Below, in pieces: positions 15,023-22,564 of a stretch of 32,695 nt of DNA; within the stretch, counting starts at the first letter, position 1; every line of letters starts with the position of its first letter. The position numbers and the translations under genes are program-made. The notes below the pieces were generated by a model. The model saw only the letters and a program-made list of their open reading frames with translations. It was not told the DNA's origin and searched no databases. Origin of the DNA: an uncultured Clostridia bacterium (GTDB lineage Bacteria; Bacillota; Clostridia; Oscillospirales; Acutalibacteraceae); assembly GCA_946184925.1 (NCBI GenBank), contig CAMHHL010000019.1, positions 1 through 32,695 of the forward strand, read 5' to 3'.

Positions 15023-16381
15023 ATGTTTAACAAAATCCTGATAGCAAACCGCGGAGAAATCGCGGTGCGTATCATCCGCGCCTGCCGCGAGATGGGTATT
15101 TCCACTGTTGCTGTTTATTCAACGGCAGACAGGGACGCCATGCATGTTAAGCTCGCTGATGAGAGTTACTGCGTCGGCGGCGCCAAGGTTTCGGAAAGCT
15201 ATCTTAATATGCCTGCTATTCTGACCGCTGCGGTCGAAAGCGGAGCTCAGGCAATCCACCCCGGCTACGGACTTCTCTCGGAAAACGCAAAGTTCGTCAA
15301 GCTCTGCGAGGAATGCAATATAGAGTTTATAGGCCCCACCTCCGAGATGATTTCACTGCTCGGAGATAAGGATAAGGCGAGAAAAACCATGCGCAACGCA
15401 GGAGTTCCGGTAACTCCCGGTACCGACGTGCTCGAGGACGTCGGTTCGGCAAAGCTTCTCGCTGCCGAGGTCGGTTATCCGCTGCTTATCAAAGCCCGTT
15501 CGGGCGGCGGCGGACGCGGAATCCGTCTCGTAAGCTCTGAGGAAGAATTTGAAAACGCATATAACAGCGCATACGCCGAGGCTGAGGCAGCCTTCGGAGA
15601 CGGCGCGTTGTACATAGAAAAATTTCTCAAACCGGTTAAGCATATCGAGATGCAGCTCCTCTGTGACAAGCACGGCAACGCCATTTGTCTCGGAGAGCGC
15701 GAGTGCTCGGTTCAAAGGCACAATCAGAAGCTGATTGAGGAGAGCCCGTCTCCTTCAATCTCCGACGAAACGCGAAAGGCGATGATGAAGGCGGCTGTCG
15801 CCGCTGCTCATGCCGTCAACTACAATTCCGTCGGCACCGTCGAGTTTCTTTATGACAAGGACGGCAACTTCTACTTCATGGAGATGAACACAAGGCTCCA
15901 GGTTGAGCACGGCGTGTCCGAGATGGTCACCGGTATGGATATCGTCCAGTGGCAGATTCGCGTTGCCGCCGGAATCGAGCTCAACCGCAAGCAGGAGGAC
16001 GTCTACTTCCACGGCCATGCGATTGAATGCCGAATCAACGCCGAGGATCCGGACAATAACTATATGCCCAGCTGCGGCAGAATCACCGGAATCCATGTTC
16101 CCGGCGGCTCCTTTGTGCGCTTTGATACCGCTCTTTATCAGGACTATATGATTCCGCCGTTCTATGATTCAATGATTGGTAAAGTCATAGTTCAGGGCAG
16201 AACGCGCGAGCTCGCCATCCGAAAAATGAAGATGGCTCTCTCCGAGCTTTCGGTGCTCGGCGTCAAGGTGAACCGCGATTTGATGATTGATATTTTGTCC
16301 GAGGAAGAATTCCTCGACGGAAGCTACACTACCGATTTTATGGAGGGCTTCGAAAAGCGCAGAGCAGACCAAAAAAATTAA
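15023..16381 (+). CDS. accC: Biotin carboxylase subunit of acetyl-CoA carboxylase
   Basis: This 452-residue ATP-grasp enzyme starts MFNKILIANRGEIAVRIIRAC. It shows the glycine-rich loop RSGGGGRGIRLV and the catalytic segment FLEMNTRLQVEHGVSEMVTG (first residue Y/F-M-E-M). The usual EHPVTE is EHGVSE here, a conservative change next to the conserved EH. It carboxylates the biotin of AccB using ATP and bicarbonate. The gap to accD is 11 bp with AGAGG. Confidence 0.95.
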   Translation: MFNKILIANRGEIAVRIIRACREMGISTVAVYSTADRDAMHVKLADESYCVGGAKVSESYLNMPAILTAAVESGAQAIHPGYGLLSENAKFVKLCEECNIEFIGPTSEMISLLGDKDKARKTMRNAGVPVTPGTDVLEDVGSAKLLAAEVGYPLLIKARSGGGGRGIRLVSSEEEFENAYNSAYAEAEAAFGDGALYIEKFLKPVKHIEMQLLCDKHGNAICLGERECSVQRHNQKLIEESPSPSISDETRKAMMKAAVAAAHAVNYNSVGTVEFLYDKDGNFYFMEMNTRLQVEHGVSEMVTGMDIVQWQIRVAAGIELNRKQEDVYFHGHAIECRINAEDPDNNYMPSCGRITGIHVPGGSFVRFDTALYQDYMIPPFYDSMIGKVIVQGRTRELAIRKMKMALSELSVLGVKVNRDLMIDILSEEEFLDGSYTTDFMEGFEKRRADQKN

Positions 16382-16392
16382 GAGGATAAAAA

Positions 16393-17259
16393 ATGGATTT
16401 ATTTACATTCATAAAACCGAAAAATGAGCTTGAGCAGAGTGACAGCACCGAGGTTAAAAAGCCTTATGTTCCCGACGAGATGTGGTCAAAATGTCCCGAA
16501 TGCGGAACGATGCTGCTCACCACCGACATTGAGGAGAACCTCAATGTTTGTTCCAAGTGCAACCATCATTTTCACATTTCCGCCCGCCGTAGAATTGAAA
16601 TTACTGCCGACAAGGACAGCTTTGTTGAGATGGACGAGGAGCTCGAGAGCGAGAATATAATTGACTTTCCCGGCTATGAGGAAAAGCTCGAAAAGGGAAG
16701 AGCCAAAAGCGGCGAGAAAGAGTCTGTAATCTGCGGAACCTGCACAATCGGCGGCATAAAAACCGTGCTTGTTGTGATGAACGCTGATTTTATGATGGGC
16801 TCAATGGGTACTGTCACAGGTGACAAAATCACCAGAGCCTTTGAATTTGCTACTGAAAATTGCCTGCCGGTTATAGCCTTTACTGTTTCCGGAGGAGCGC
16901 GAATGCAGGAGGGAATCCTCTCACTCATGCAGATGGCAAAGACTTCCGGCGCGGTAAAGCGCCATAGCGACGCAGGACTTCTGTACATTACCGTTCTCAC
17001 CGATCCGACCACGGGCGGAGTTACCGCTTCGTTTGCTATGGAGGGCGACATCATTATCGCAGAGCCCAAGGCGCTCATCGCTTTTGCAGGCCCCCGAGTA
17101 ATTGAGCAGACCATCCGTCAGAAGCTCCCAAGGGACTTCCAGACGGCGGAGTTCGTTTTGCAAAAGGGCTTTGTTGATAAGGTTGTCGACAGGCGAACTC
17201 TCAGAAATACTCTCATAAAACTTCTCAAGATTCATAACTGTCAGGAGGTGGAGGCATGA
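16393..17259 (+). CDS. accD: Acetyl-CoA carboxylase carboxyltransferase beta subunit
   Basis: This 288-residue protein has the N-terminal zinc ribbon (Cys34, Cys37, Cys53, Cys56) and the crotonase-fold carboxyltransferase core with VSGGARMQEGILSLMQMAK and PTTGGVTASFAM. It pairs with AccA to move the carboxyl group from biotin to acetyl-CoA. It overlaps accA by 4 bp (ATGA), the common arrangement for 1:1 subunits. Confidence 0.96.
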   Translation: MDLFTFIKPKNELEQSDSTEVKKPYVPDEMWSKCPECGTMLLTTDIEENLNVCSKCNHHFHISARRRIEITADKDSFVEMDEELESENIIDFPGYEEKLEKGRAKSGEKESVICGTCTIGGIKTVLVVMNADFMMGSMGTVTGDKITRAFEFATENCLPVIAFTVSGGARMQEGILSLMQMAKTSGAVKRHSDAGLLYITVLTDPTTGGVTASFAMEGDIIIAEPKALIAFAGPRVIEQTIRQKLPRDFQTAEFVLQKGFVDKVVDRRTLRNTLIKLLKIHNCQEVEA

Positions 17260-18038
17260 GCGCGTATGATAAGGTTCAGGCGGCTCGCAGCACCCAAAAG
17301 CTCACCTCCGTCGATTACATCAACAATCTCTTCGGAGAGAATTTTATAGAGCTTCACGGCGACCGGAATTTTTCCGATGACAAGGCAGTTGTCGGCGGCG
17401 TCGGAATGCTCAACAATATGCCGGTTACGGTAATCGGTCTCGAAAAGGGCAGGAACACTCACGAGCGCATGGAGCGCAACTTCGGTGCGGCTCATCCCGA
17501 GGGTTATCGCAAGGCTCTCCGGCTGATGAAGCAGGCTGAAAAGTTCCGCCGTCCGGTTCTATGCTTCGTTGATACAAGCGGAGCGTTCTGCGGAATCGGA
17601 GCCGAGGAACGCGGTCAAGGTCACGCGATTGCCACAAATCTCATGGAGATGATGGCGCTTAAAACTCCGGTGCTCTCGATTTTTATCGGCGAGGGCGGCT
17701 CCGGCGGTGCAATTGCTCTTGCGGTTGCCGACGAGGTTTGGATGATGGAGAACGCGGTCTATTCCGTAATTTCTCCCGAGGGCTGCGCCAGCATTCTATG
17801 GAAGGACAGCTCCAAGGCTCCCGAGGCGGCTGAATGTCTCAAAATGACTGCCAAGGACTTGTTCGACCTCGGCGTCGTCGAGCGTATTCTTCGCGAGCCC
17901 AAGGCAGGCGACGGCAAGATGTTCGAGAGCTTGAAGCTCCTGATTTGCCGTACCTTTGAGAAAAACCTCGCAATCGACGGCGAAAGGCTTGCCGAGCTTC
18001 GCTACAATCGTTTCCGCAAAATTGGCAGGAAGAAATAA
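17256..18038 (+). CDS. accA: Acetyl-CoA carboxylase carboxyltransferase alpha subunit
   Basis: This 260-residue protein lacks part of the N-terminal helix of the 319-residue E. coli enzyme, as is common in Firmicutes. It has ELHGDRNFSDDKAVVGG, FVDTSGAFCGIGAEERGQ and IGEGGSGGAIAL. GGAGGTGGAG precedes the ATG. It is the last gene of the operon and is followed by a terminator-like hairpin. FVDTSGAFCG replaces the more usual FIDTPGAYPG, a small variation in the active-site loop. Confidence 0.95.
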   Translation: MSAYDKVQAARSTQKLTSVDYINNLFGENFIELHGDRNFSDDKAVVGGVGMLNNMPVTVIGLEKGRNTHERMERNFGAAHPEGYRKALRLMKQAEKFRRPVLCFVDTSGAFCGIGAEERGQGHAIATNLMEMMALKTPVLSIFIGEGGSGGAIALAVADEVWMMENAVYSVISPEGCASILWKDSSKAPEAAECLKMTAKDLFDLGVVERILREPKAGDGKMFESLKLLICRTFEKNLAIDGERLAELRYNRFRKIGRKK

Positions 18039-18049
18039 TGAATAAAAAT

Positions 18050-18087
18050 AATCACCTCGCCTATAATTATGGCAGAGGTGATTTTTT
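18050..18087 (+). terminator. Terminator-like hairpin after accA
   Basis: AATCACCTC (18050-18058) pairs with GAGGTGATT (18075-18083), followed by a T-run up to the next ATG. The 3' arm also forms the ribosome site of the next ORF (see finding). Confidence 0.7.
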
Positions 18088-18273
18088 ATGATAATTAACG
18101 AGCTCCCGGAAAATTTCGGCAGGATTCTTTCACGCAATTACTGCGCGATGAAATACGTTTCTGAGCTAAAGGGCTCAGGACGCAGGAAATTCATAAAAAG
18201 GGCTGAAAGTTTGCGCACAGAGAAAGAAATGAAGGAATATGTATCAGAGCTTGCAAAAAGCCTGAAATGCTGA
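18088..18273 (+). CDS. Small 61-residue protein of unknown function
   Basis: The product MIINELPENFGRILSRNYCA... is basic and largely helical by appearance, with many Lys, Arg and Glu residues and no membrane segment. GAGGTG lies seven bases before the ATG. I do not recognise the family; similar short Lys/Glu-rich proteins follow operons in Clostridia. The good ribosome site and codon use like its neighbours suggest a real gene, but its only visible promoter would be read-through from accA. Confidence 0.5.
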   Translation: MIINELPENFGRILSRNYCAMKYVSELKGSGRRKFIKRAESLRTEKEMKEYVSELAKSLKC

Positions 18274-18312
18274 TTTTACAATTTAAAGTGATAAATTTTT
18301 TTAAAAAAGCTA

Positions 18313-18341
18313 TTGACATTTGCGAAATATTAGTGTACAAT
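18313..18341 (+). promoter_or_regulatory. Promoter of the T-box/trpB unit
   Basis: Perfect TTGACA at 18313-18318, a 17-bp spacer and TACAAT at 18336-18341. The expected start is near 18348, just before stem I of the T-box. Confidence 0.85.
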
Positions 18342-18348
18342 GCATTTA

Positions 18349-18608
18349 AACCGATGAGGAAGAGTGAGTAGATTGTACCTCTTCTCTTTCAGAGAGCCGC
18401 AGGTGGTGGGATTGCGGCAGAGAACGCGCAGTTGAATGGGCTTCTGAGGGCGAACAGAAATGGTTTTCAGAGTATGTGAGACGGAGCGACTGACCGTAAT
18501 CAGCAGTCAGCGTATGTTAGTACGTGCAGAGAGGACGTTTATGACGTCAAGCAGGGTGGCACCGCAGGTTTTCCTGTCCCGGCATTATTGCCGGGACTTT
18601 TTTTGTTT
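18349..18608 (+). promoter_or_regulatory. T-box leader, tryptophan-specific
   Basis: Stem I shows the specifier-loop strand AGTA at about 18366 and GAA at 18434-18436, directly followed by TGG (18437-18439), so the specifier codon is Trp. The AGAGAG bulge and GGTGGTGGGA distal loop lie between. The T-box sequence AGGGTGGCACCGCAG is at 18553-18567. Its TGGC bulge would pair with NCCA-3' of a tRNA whose discriminator is G, as in tRNA-Trp. A strong terminator follows. Uncharged tRNA-Trp should stabilise the antiterminator and turn on the downstream trpB. Confidence 0.92.
18576..18608 (+). terminator. T-box terminator
   Basis: GTCCCGGCA (18576-18584) and TGCCGGGAC (18589-18597) form a perfect 9-bp stem with a TTAT loop and seven T. 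Confidence 0.92.
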
Positions 18609-18703
18609 TATAGGAAACTGCTCTGTAACGCTGCAAAAATATAACTTTTTTTGCAGGATAACTGAAAATAGCAATAGTATAAGCTCCTATAAAGCAAAAA
18701 ACA
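18598..18703 (+). repeat. MITE-like element, copy 2
   Basis: It starts in the T-tract of the T-box terminator (TTTGTTTTATAGGAAACTG), has the internal hairpin GCAAAAA-TATAAC-TTTTTTTGC-like core, and ends TCCTATAAAGCAAAAAAC. The terminal inverted repeats TTTTATAGGA/TCCTATAAAG pair with one G-U. Nearly identical over its length to copy 3 at 25810. Confidence 0.9.
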
Positions 18704-18715
18704 ATTTTTATTCTC

Positions 18716-18774
18716 AGCTCAGTTTGCTGCTGCGCAGCAACGAGCTATGAGTAGCGAAATGCGCGCAAGCGCGC
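18716..18774. other. Two strong hairpins in the trpB leader
   Basis: AGCTC...TTGCTGC-TGC-GCAGCAA-C-GAGCT (18716-18746) is a near-perfect stem. GCGCG-CAAG-CGCGC (18761-18774) is a second one followed by CTTTCTT. They sit between the MITE and the trpB start in a 300-bp stretch with no gene. They could be a further attenuation step or the remains of another mobile repeat. Confidence 0.45.
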
Positions 18775-18908
18775 CTTTCTTGTTCCCCAATATGCACGTT
18801 CGCATAAATTTTTATTCAAAAGGTGATATCTATGTTTCTGCTCGTGAGGCGATGGCGAAGCTGATTTGTAAGCCGACAAAACAAATTTATTTAAAGGAGA
18901 TAATCACA

Positions 18909-20291
18909 ATGGAAGAAAAGAAAATACCCTATAAAATTTATCTGAACGAAAACGAGATTCCGACCAAATGGTATAATGTCCGCGCCGATATGAAGAACAA
19001 GCCGGCTCCGCTTCTCAACCCCGGCACCTTAGAGCCCATGACTGCCGAGGAGCTCTCTCCGGTATTCTGCGAGGAGCTTGTTGCTCAGGAACTCAACAAT
19101 ACCGACGCGTTTATTGAAATTCCCAAGGAAATTCAGGATTTCTACAAGATGTATCGACCGGCTCCGCTTGTCCGCGCTTATTTCCTCGAAAAGGCGCTCG
19201 GTACTCCGGCAAAAATTTATTACAAATTTGAAGGCAACAACACCTCCGGCTCCCACAAGCTTAACTCCGCGATAGCTCAGGCTTATTACGCCAAGAAGCA
19301 GGGACTCAAGGGCGTAACCACAGAGACCGGAGCAGGTCAGTGGGGCACAGCTCTTTCGATGGCTTGCTCATACTTTGGCCTTGACTGCAAGGTTTATATG
19401 GTTAAGGTAAGCTACGAGCAGAAGCCCTTCCGCCGTGAGGTTATGCGTACCTACGGCGCGAGTGTAACACCTTCTCCGTCAAACACTACAAACATCGGTA
19501 AGAAGATTCTGGCCGACCATCCGGGAACCACCGGTTCACTCGGATGTGCTATTTCCGAGGCTGTTGAGGTTGCAACCTCAACCGAGGGTTACCGCTATGT
19601 TCTCGGAAGCGTTCTCAACCAGGTTCTGCTTCACCAGAGCATTATCGGTCTTGAGACTAAGGCAGCGATGGACAAATTTGGCATAAAGCCCGACGTTATC
19701 ATCGGCTGCGCCGGCGGCGGTTCCAACCTCGGCGGACTTATCGCTCCGTTCATGGGTGAAAAGCTCAGGGGCGAGAACGACTATCAGATTATCGCGGTTG
19801 AGCCTGCGTCCTGCCCGAGCTTTACACGCGGCAAGTACGCTTACGACTTCTGCGATACCGGTATGGTTTGTCCTCTTGCCAAGATGTACACACTCGGCAG
19901 CGATTTCATTCCGTCCGCAAACCACGCCGGCGGTCTCCGTTACCATGGCATGAGCTCGATACTCTCTCAGCTTTATGATGACGGTCTGATGGAGGCGAGA
20001 TCTGTTGAGCAGACTTCCGTTTTCGAGGCGGCTGAGCAGTTCGCAAGAGTTGAGGGTATTCTCCCGGCTCCCGAGAGCAGCCACGCAATCCGTGTTGCGA
20101 TTGACGAAGCTCTCAAGTGTAAGGAAACAGGCGAGGAAAAGACAATCCTCTTCGGACTTACAGGAACAGGTTACTTTGATCTCGTTGCTTATGAGAAGTT
20201 CAACGACGGCGAGATGGGCGACTATATCCCCACAGATGAGGAAATTGCGGCAAGTCTTGCAAAGCTTCCGAACGTTCCCGAAAAGAAATAA
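18909..20291 (+). CDS. trpB: Tryptophan synthase beta chain, TrpB2 type
   Basis: This 460-residue PLP enzyme belongs to the TrpB2 branch, longer than the roughly 400-residue TrpB1. The Schiff-base lysine is Lys117 in NTSGSHKLNSA, ETGAGQWG holds the catalytic Glu139, and CAGGGSNLGG (268-275) binds the phosphate. It makes tryptophan from indole and serine. The ATG at 18909 (MEEKKIPYKI) is preferred over upstream starts because AAGGAG lies 9 bases before it. No trpA or other trp genes adjoin, so it may salvage indole or work with a distant TrpA. The Trp-specific T-box supports the assignment. Confidence 0.93.
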   Translation: MEEKKIPYKIYLNENEIPTKWYNVRADMKNKPAPLLNPGTLEPMTAEELSPVFCEELVAQELNNTDAFIEIPKEIQDFYKMYRPAPLVRAYFLEKALGTPAKIYYKFEGNNTSGSHKLNSAIAQAYYAKKQGLKGVTTETGAGQWGTALSMACSYFGLDCKVYMVKVSYEQKPFRREVMRTYGASVTPSPSNTTNIGKKILADHPGTTGSLGCAISEAVEVATSTEGYRYVLGSVLNQVLLHQSIIGLETKAAMDKFGIKPDVIIGCAGGGSNLGGLIAPFMGEKLRGENDYQIIAVEPASCPSFTRGKYAYDFCDTGMVCPLAKMYTLGSDFIPSANHAGGLRYHGMSSILSQLYDDGLMEARSVEQTSVFEAAEQFARVEGILPAPESSHAIRVAIDEALKCKETGEEKTILFGLTGTGYFDLVAYEKFNDGEMGDYIPTDEEIAASLAKLPNVPEKK

Positions 20292-20307
20292 TTTTAATGC
20301 ATAAGAA

Positions 20308-20337
20308 CAGCTCCCCGGTTCCACGGGGAGCTGATTT
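20308..20337 (+). terminator. Hairpin after trpB, probable terminator
   Basis: CAGCTCCCCG (20308-20317) and CGGGGAGCTG (20324-20333) form a perfect 10-bp stem with loop GTTCCA. The following tract (ATTTAGG) is T-poor, so termination may be leaky and could let the GNAT gene be read. Confidence 0.65.
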
Positions 20338-20354
20338 AGGATGAGGTGAAAGCA

Positions 20355-20852
20355 TTGTCAGTTGATTTTGACGAACTCAAAAGCGGTGAAGAGAACCGTA
20401 TAAAAGTGATGTCAGCGCTCGCGTCGGCTATAGTTAAGGAATATTATGATCCGTTGCTCGGTGCACAGCAAAATGACTATATGATTGAGAAGTTTCAGTC
20501 AGCCGGCTCGATAGCAAACCAGCTATCCGAGGGCAAGAAATATTTCTTTATCAGAAATAAAGCTGAAAATGTCGGCTTTGTATGCTTCTATCCCAGGGGA
20601 AACGTTCTCTATCTCAGCAAGCTTTATCTTCGCGTCGATATGCGCGGCAAGGGCTTTGCGAGGGAGATTATGGCTTTCCTGAAATCGGAAGCCGAAAAGC
20701 TCGGGCTTTGCGCAATCGAGCTCAATGTCAACAAGAACAATCAGACAAAATATATCTATGAAAAGCTCGGCTTCGAGCAAGTCCGGGCTGAGAAAATCGA
20801 CATTGGGAGCGGCTATTATATGGACGATTACGTGTATCGTCTCAGCTTCTGA
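20355..20852 (+). CDS. GNAT-family N-acetyltransferase
   Basis: This protein of 165 residues has the GNAT acetyl-CoA motif in LYLRVDMRGKGFAREIMAFL (RGKGFA) and the family end motif YIYEKLGFEQV. The target amine is unknown. I favour the TTG at 20355, six bases after GAGGTG; a GTG at 20346 with AGGA is the alternative. Its 3' end overlaps the convergent pnuC gene by 11 bp. It may be transcribed by read-through from trpB. Confidence 0.83.
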   Translation: MSVDFDELKSGEENRIKVMSALASAIVKEYYDPLLGAQQNDYMIEKFQSAGSIANQLSEGKKYFFIRNKAENVGFVCFYPRGNVLYLSKLYLRVDMRGKGFAREIMAFLKSEAEKLGLCAIELNVNKNNQTKYIYEKLGFEQVRAEKIDIGSGYYMDDYVYRLSF

Positions 20853-21525
20853 CGCTCTGGCGTTTCTGCATTTTTGTCCAGTTGAAAAAGCCGTAAAGGT
20901 CGTTCGCAAGAAACATCACAAAGCAGAATATCATCGGAATATACGCCGGATTATCTATTGATGCGAGCACCCAGAGCACAATCAGCACAAGGTCGTTCGC
21001 CGCGTAACCGAGACCGTAGAGCGGACTGCGCAAAAATGTCAGCGAAGCCGCGGAAAAGCTTGTCAGCACAGACAGCGTGCTGAAAAATATGTTGTTGTTA
21101 TCCAGAGCTTTTAATATGAAGTAGAAGGCTGCCGTTACAATCACAGCCGAAACCGAAAGAATAATAACCTTTTTCTTTGACAGTCTGCTGACTTCAACCT
21201 CGTTTGTGTCCTTGTACGGGTGTCTCAGCCACGATATAACCGACATAAGCGCAATCGGCGCCGACATGAACAGATACGTAATCACTTCACCGTAATACCG
21301 GTAATAAAACGACACAATTCCATACACAACGGCGAAGAAAATCAGCAGAACCTGTCCGATTACATAGCCCTTTGAGATGAAAATCAGGGCGGTAACCCCG
21401 ATAAGCGACGCCGCGAGGCTGAGATAATCCCTCTGCGGTGAGAGCAGAAACGCAGCCGTAACAACCGCAAGCGAGGTTATCCACAGAGCTTTTTCAAATT
21501 TTGTCAGTTGCTTAAAAGTATTCAT
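20842..21525 (-). CDS. pnuC: PnuC-family nicotinamide riboside transporter
   Basis: This 227-residue membrane protein has about seven hydrophobic segments and the PnuC pattern, including VISWLRHPYKD in the middle and LANDLYGFFNWTKMQKRQ near the end. PnuC transporters bring in nicotinamide riboside by facilitated diffusion; relatives carry thiamine or riboflavin. The NAD salvage operon 4.5 kb away makes a pyridine precursor likely, but that is inference. AGGTAAG precedes the ATG. The leader carries an attenuator-like structure (separate entry). Confidence 0.82.
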   Translation of the reverse strand: MNTFKQLTKFEKALWITSLAVVTAAFLLSPQRDYLSLAASLIGVTALIFISKGYVIGQVLLIFFAVVYGIVSFYYRYYGEVITYLFMSAPIALMSVISWLRHPYKDTNEVEVSRLSKKKVIILSVSAVIVTAAFYFILKALDNNNIFFSTLSVLTSFSAASLTFLRSPLYGLGYAANDLVLIVLWVLASIDNPAYIPMIFCFVMFLANDLYGFFNWTKMQKRQSVRS

Positions 21526-21537
21526 ATTTCTTACCTA

Positions 21538-21631
21538 TAAAAAACAAAACATCCGCAGTACATCTTCAAAGACCTAACGATGTACAAGCGAATGTCAGAA
21601 CATTCTCTACCCGGTGGCAGACTTTCTATGT
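21538..21631 (-). promoter_or_regulatory. Attenuator-like structured leader of pnuC, candidate riboswitch
   Basis: On the minus strand three hairpins follow the start site: TCTGCC/GGGTAGA (21606-21621), GAATGT-TCTG-ACATTC (21590-21605) and GTACATC/GATGTAC (21558-21585). The third can extend outward when ACATTCGC (21588-21595) pairs with GCGGATGT (21549-21556), giving a 15-bp stem right before a T-rich run (21539-21548). ACATTC cannot be in hairpin two and in this terminator at once, so the two are mutually exclusive. I do not recognise a known aptamer class. Confidence 0.6.
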
Positions 21632-21635
21632 GGAA

Positions 21636-21664
21636 AGCATACCACACAACTCGCAAAATGTCAA
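21636..21664 (-). promoter_or_regulatory. Promoter of pnuC
   Basis: On the minus strand a perfect TTGACA (21659-21664), a 17-bp spacer and TATGCT (21636-21641). Confidence 0.85.
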
Positions 21665-21665
21665 C

Positions 21666-21698
21666 CAAAAACTCAGGGCTGACGCGACGCGACAGCCC
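21666..21698 (-). terminator. Terminator of the enzyme I-like gene
   Basis: GGGCTG and CAGCCC (21676-21698) form the outer stem with further CG pairs inside. On the minus strand TGAGTTTTT follows. It separates the EIN-like gene from the pnuC promoter. Confidence 0.7.
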
Positions 21699-21705
21699 AA
21701 ATGTG

Positions 21706-22398
21706 TTATTCAGCGTAAATTTTTCCGGTTCCGCCGTCGATGGTGACGGTTTCTCCGTCCTTGAGCAGCGACGCAATATTAACAGCCTCGGTAATTGCAG
21801 GAATATTCATCGCCTTAACAAGTATCGCTCCGTGGGAATTCGGGCTTCCGAACTCAACGACGATTCCCTTGGTATGCTTTCTGTCGAGGCGCGCGATTAT
21901 CGAGGGAGTGAGCTGTTTTGCGACGATAATCGTGTCATTCTCCATGTGTTCCACATCCGGCTCCTCGATTCCGAGCAACAGGTTGAGAACACCGAGCTTA
22001 ACATCCATAACATCAACCGCAAGCTGGCGCACAAATTCGACGTCAGCGTTGAGAAAACGGTTGATATACATGTCACAGACCTGCGCGGTGGCTTCCTCGG
22101 CGCACATTCCGTTGCTTATTATCGAAATAAGCTCCGACTGCAGCGCGAGGTCGTGCGTCATCTTGATGTGACTGTTGAGTATGCTCGATTCGTTGGTGCC
22201 CAGCGTTTTCTTGATAAACTCAATCTGCTTTCTCGTGTTCTCGCAATACGTCTTTAGCGCGCGGACAAAACGTCCGAGCTCTCTGTCACAGTCATCAATC
22301 TTTCGAATTTCATATTCCGGGCAGGAACAATCTATAATCCTGACTTTTCCGGTTGAAATACCGTCAACTACGGCAAGACCGCTGAATTCTCTCTTCAT
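21706..22398 (-). CDS. Stand-alone N-terminal domain of PTS enzyme I (EIN-like)
   Basis: This 230-residue protein matches only the first half of PTS enzyme I: the start REFSGLAVVDGISTGKVRII, a helical HPr-binding region (about 35-140) and the swivelling phosphohistidine domain with GSPNSHGAILVKAMNIPAI. The active-site histidine would be His189, the same number as in E. coli enzyme I. The C-terminal PEP-binding barrel is absent and the frame ends cleanly at a terminator, so this looks like a real short protein and not a truncation. It cannot use PEP by itself and may exchange phosphate with HPr or a DhaM-like partner. Start at 22398 follows GGGAGGG. Confidence 0.8.
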   Translation of the reverse strand: MKREFSGLAVVDGISTGKVRIIDCSCPEYEIRKIDDCDRELGRFVRALKTYCENTRKQIEFIKKTLGTNESSILNSHIKMTHDLALQSELISIISNGMCAEEATAQVCDMYINRFLNADVEFVRQLAVDVMDVKLGVLNLLLGIEEPDVEHMENDTIIVAKQLTPSIIARLDRKHTKGIVVEFGSPNSHGAILVKAMNIPAITEAVNIASLLKDGETVTIDGGTGKIYAE

Positions 22399-22493
22399 TT
22401 TTAACCCTCCCGGAAACATATTTTTGATAGGTGTAATATTCGCCGCAAAATCTTAGTAAGAATAATAATGCGCGTAATAATCTTTATGATTTT

Positions 22494-22522
22494 ATTATAT
22501 AATAATTCTTCACAGATTTCAA
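22494..22522 (-). promoter_or_regulatory. Promoter of the EIN-like gene
   Basis: On the minus strand TTGAAA (22517-22522), a 17-bp spacer and perfect TATAAT (22494-22499), in very AT-rich DNA. Confidence 0.75.
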
Positions 22523-22564
22523 TATATAAAATTTACTTTTTTGTGCAATAATAATTAAAATCCC

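Noticed and set aside
18460..18750. 96-codon open frame across the T-box and MITE copy 2
   Set aside because: It runs through the T-box, its terminator and a mobile repeat, so it cannot be a conserved gene.
18747..18908. 54-codon N-terminal extension of trpB
   Set aside because: The extension is encoded by hairpin-rich leader DNA and lacks a ribosome site. The ATG at 18909 has AAGGAG and starts where TrpB2 proteins begin.
19578..20324. 248-codon open frame antisense to trpB
   Set aside because: A shadow of the trpB coding frame; the trpB motifs on the plus strand are unambiguous.
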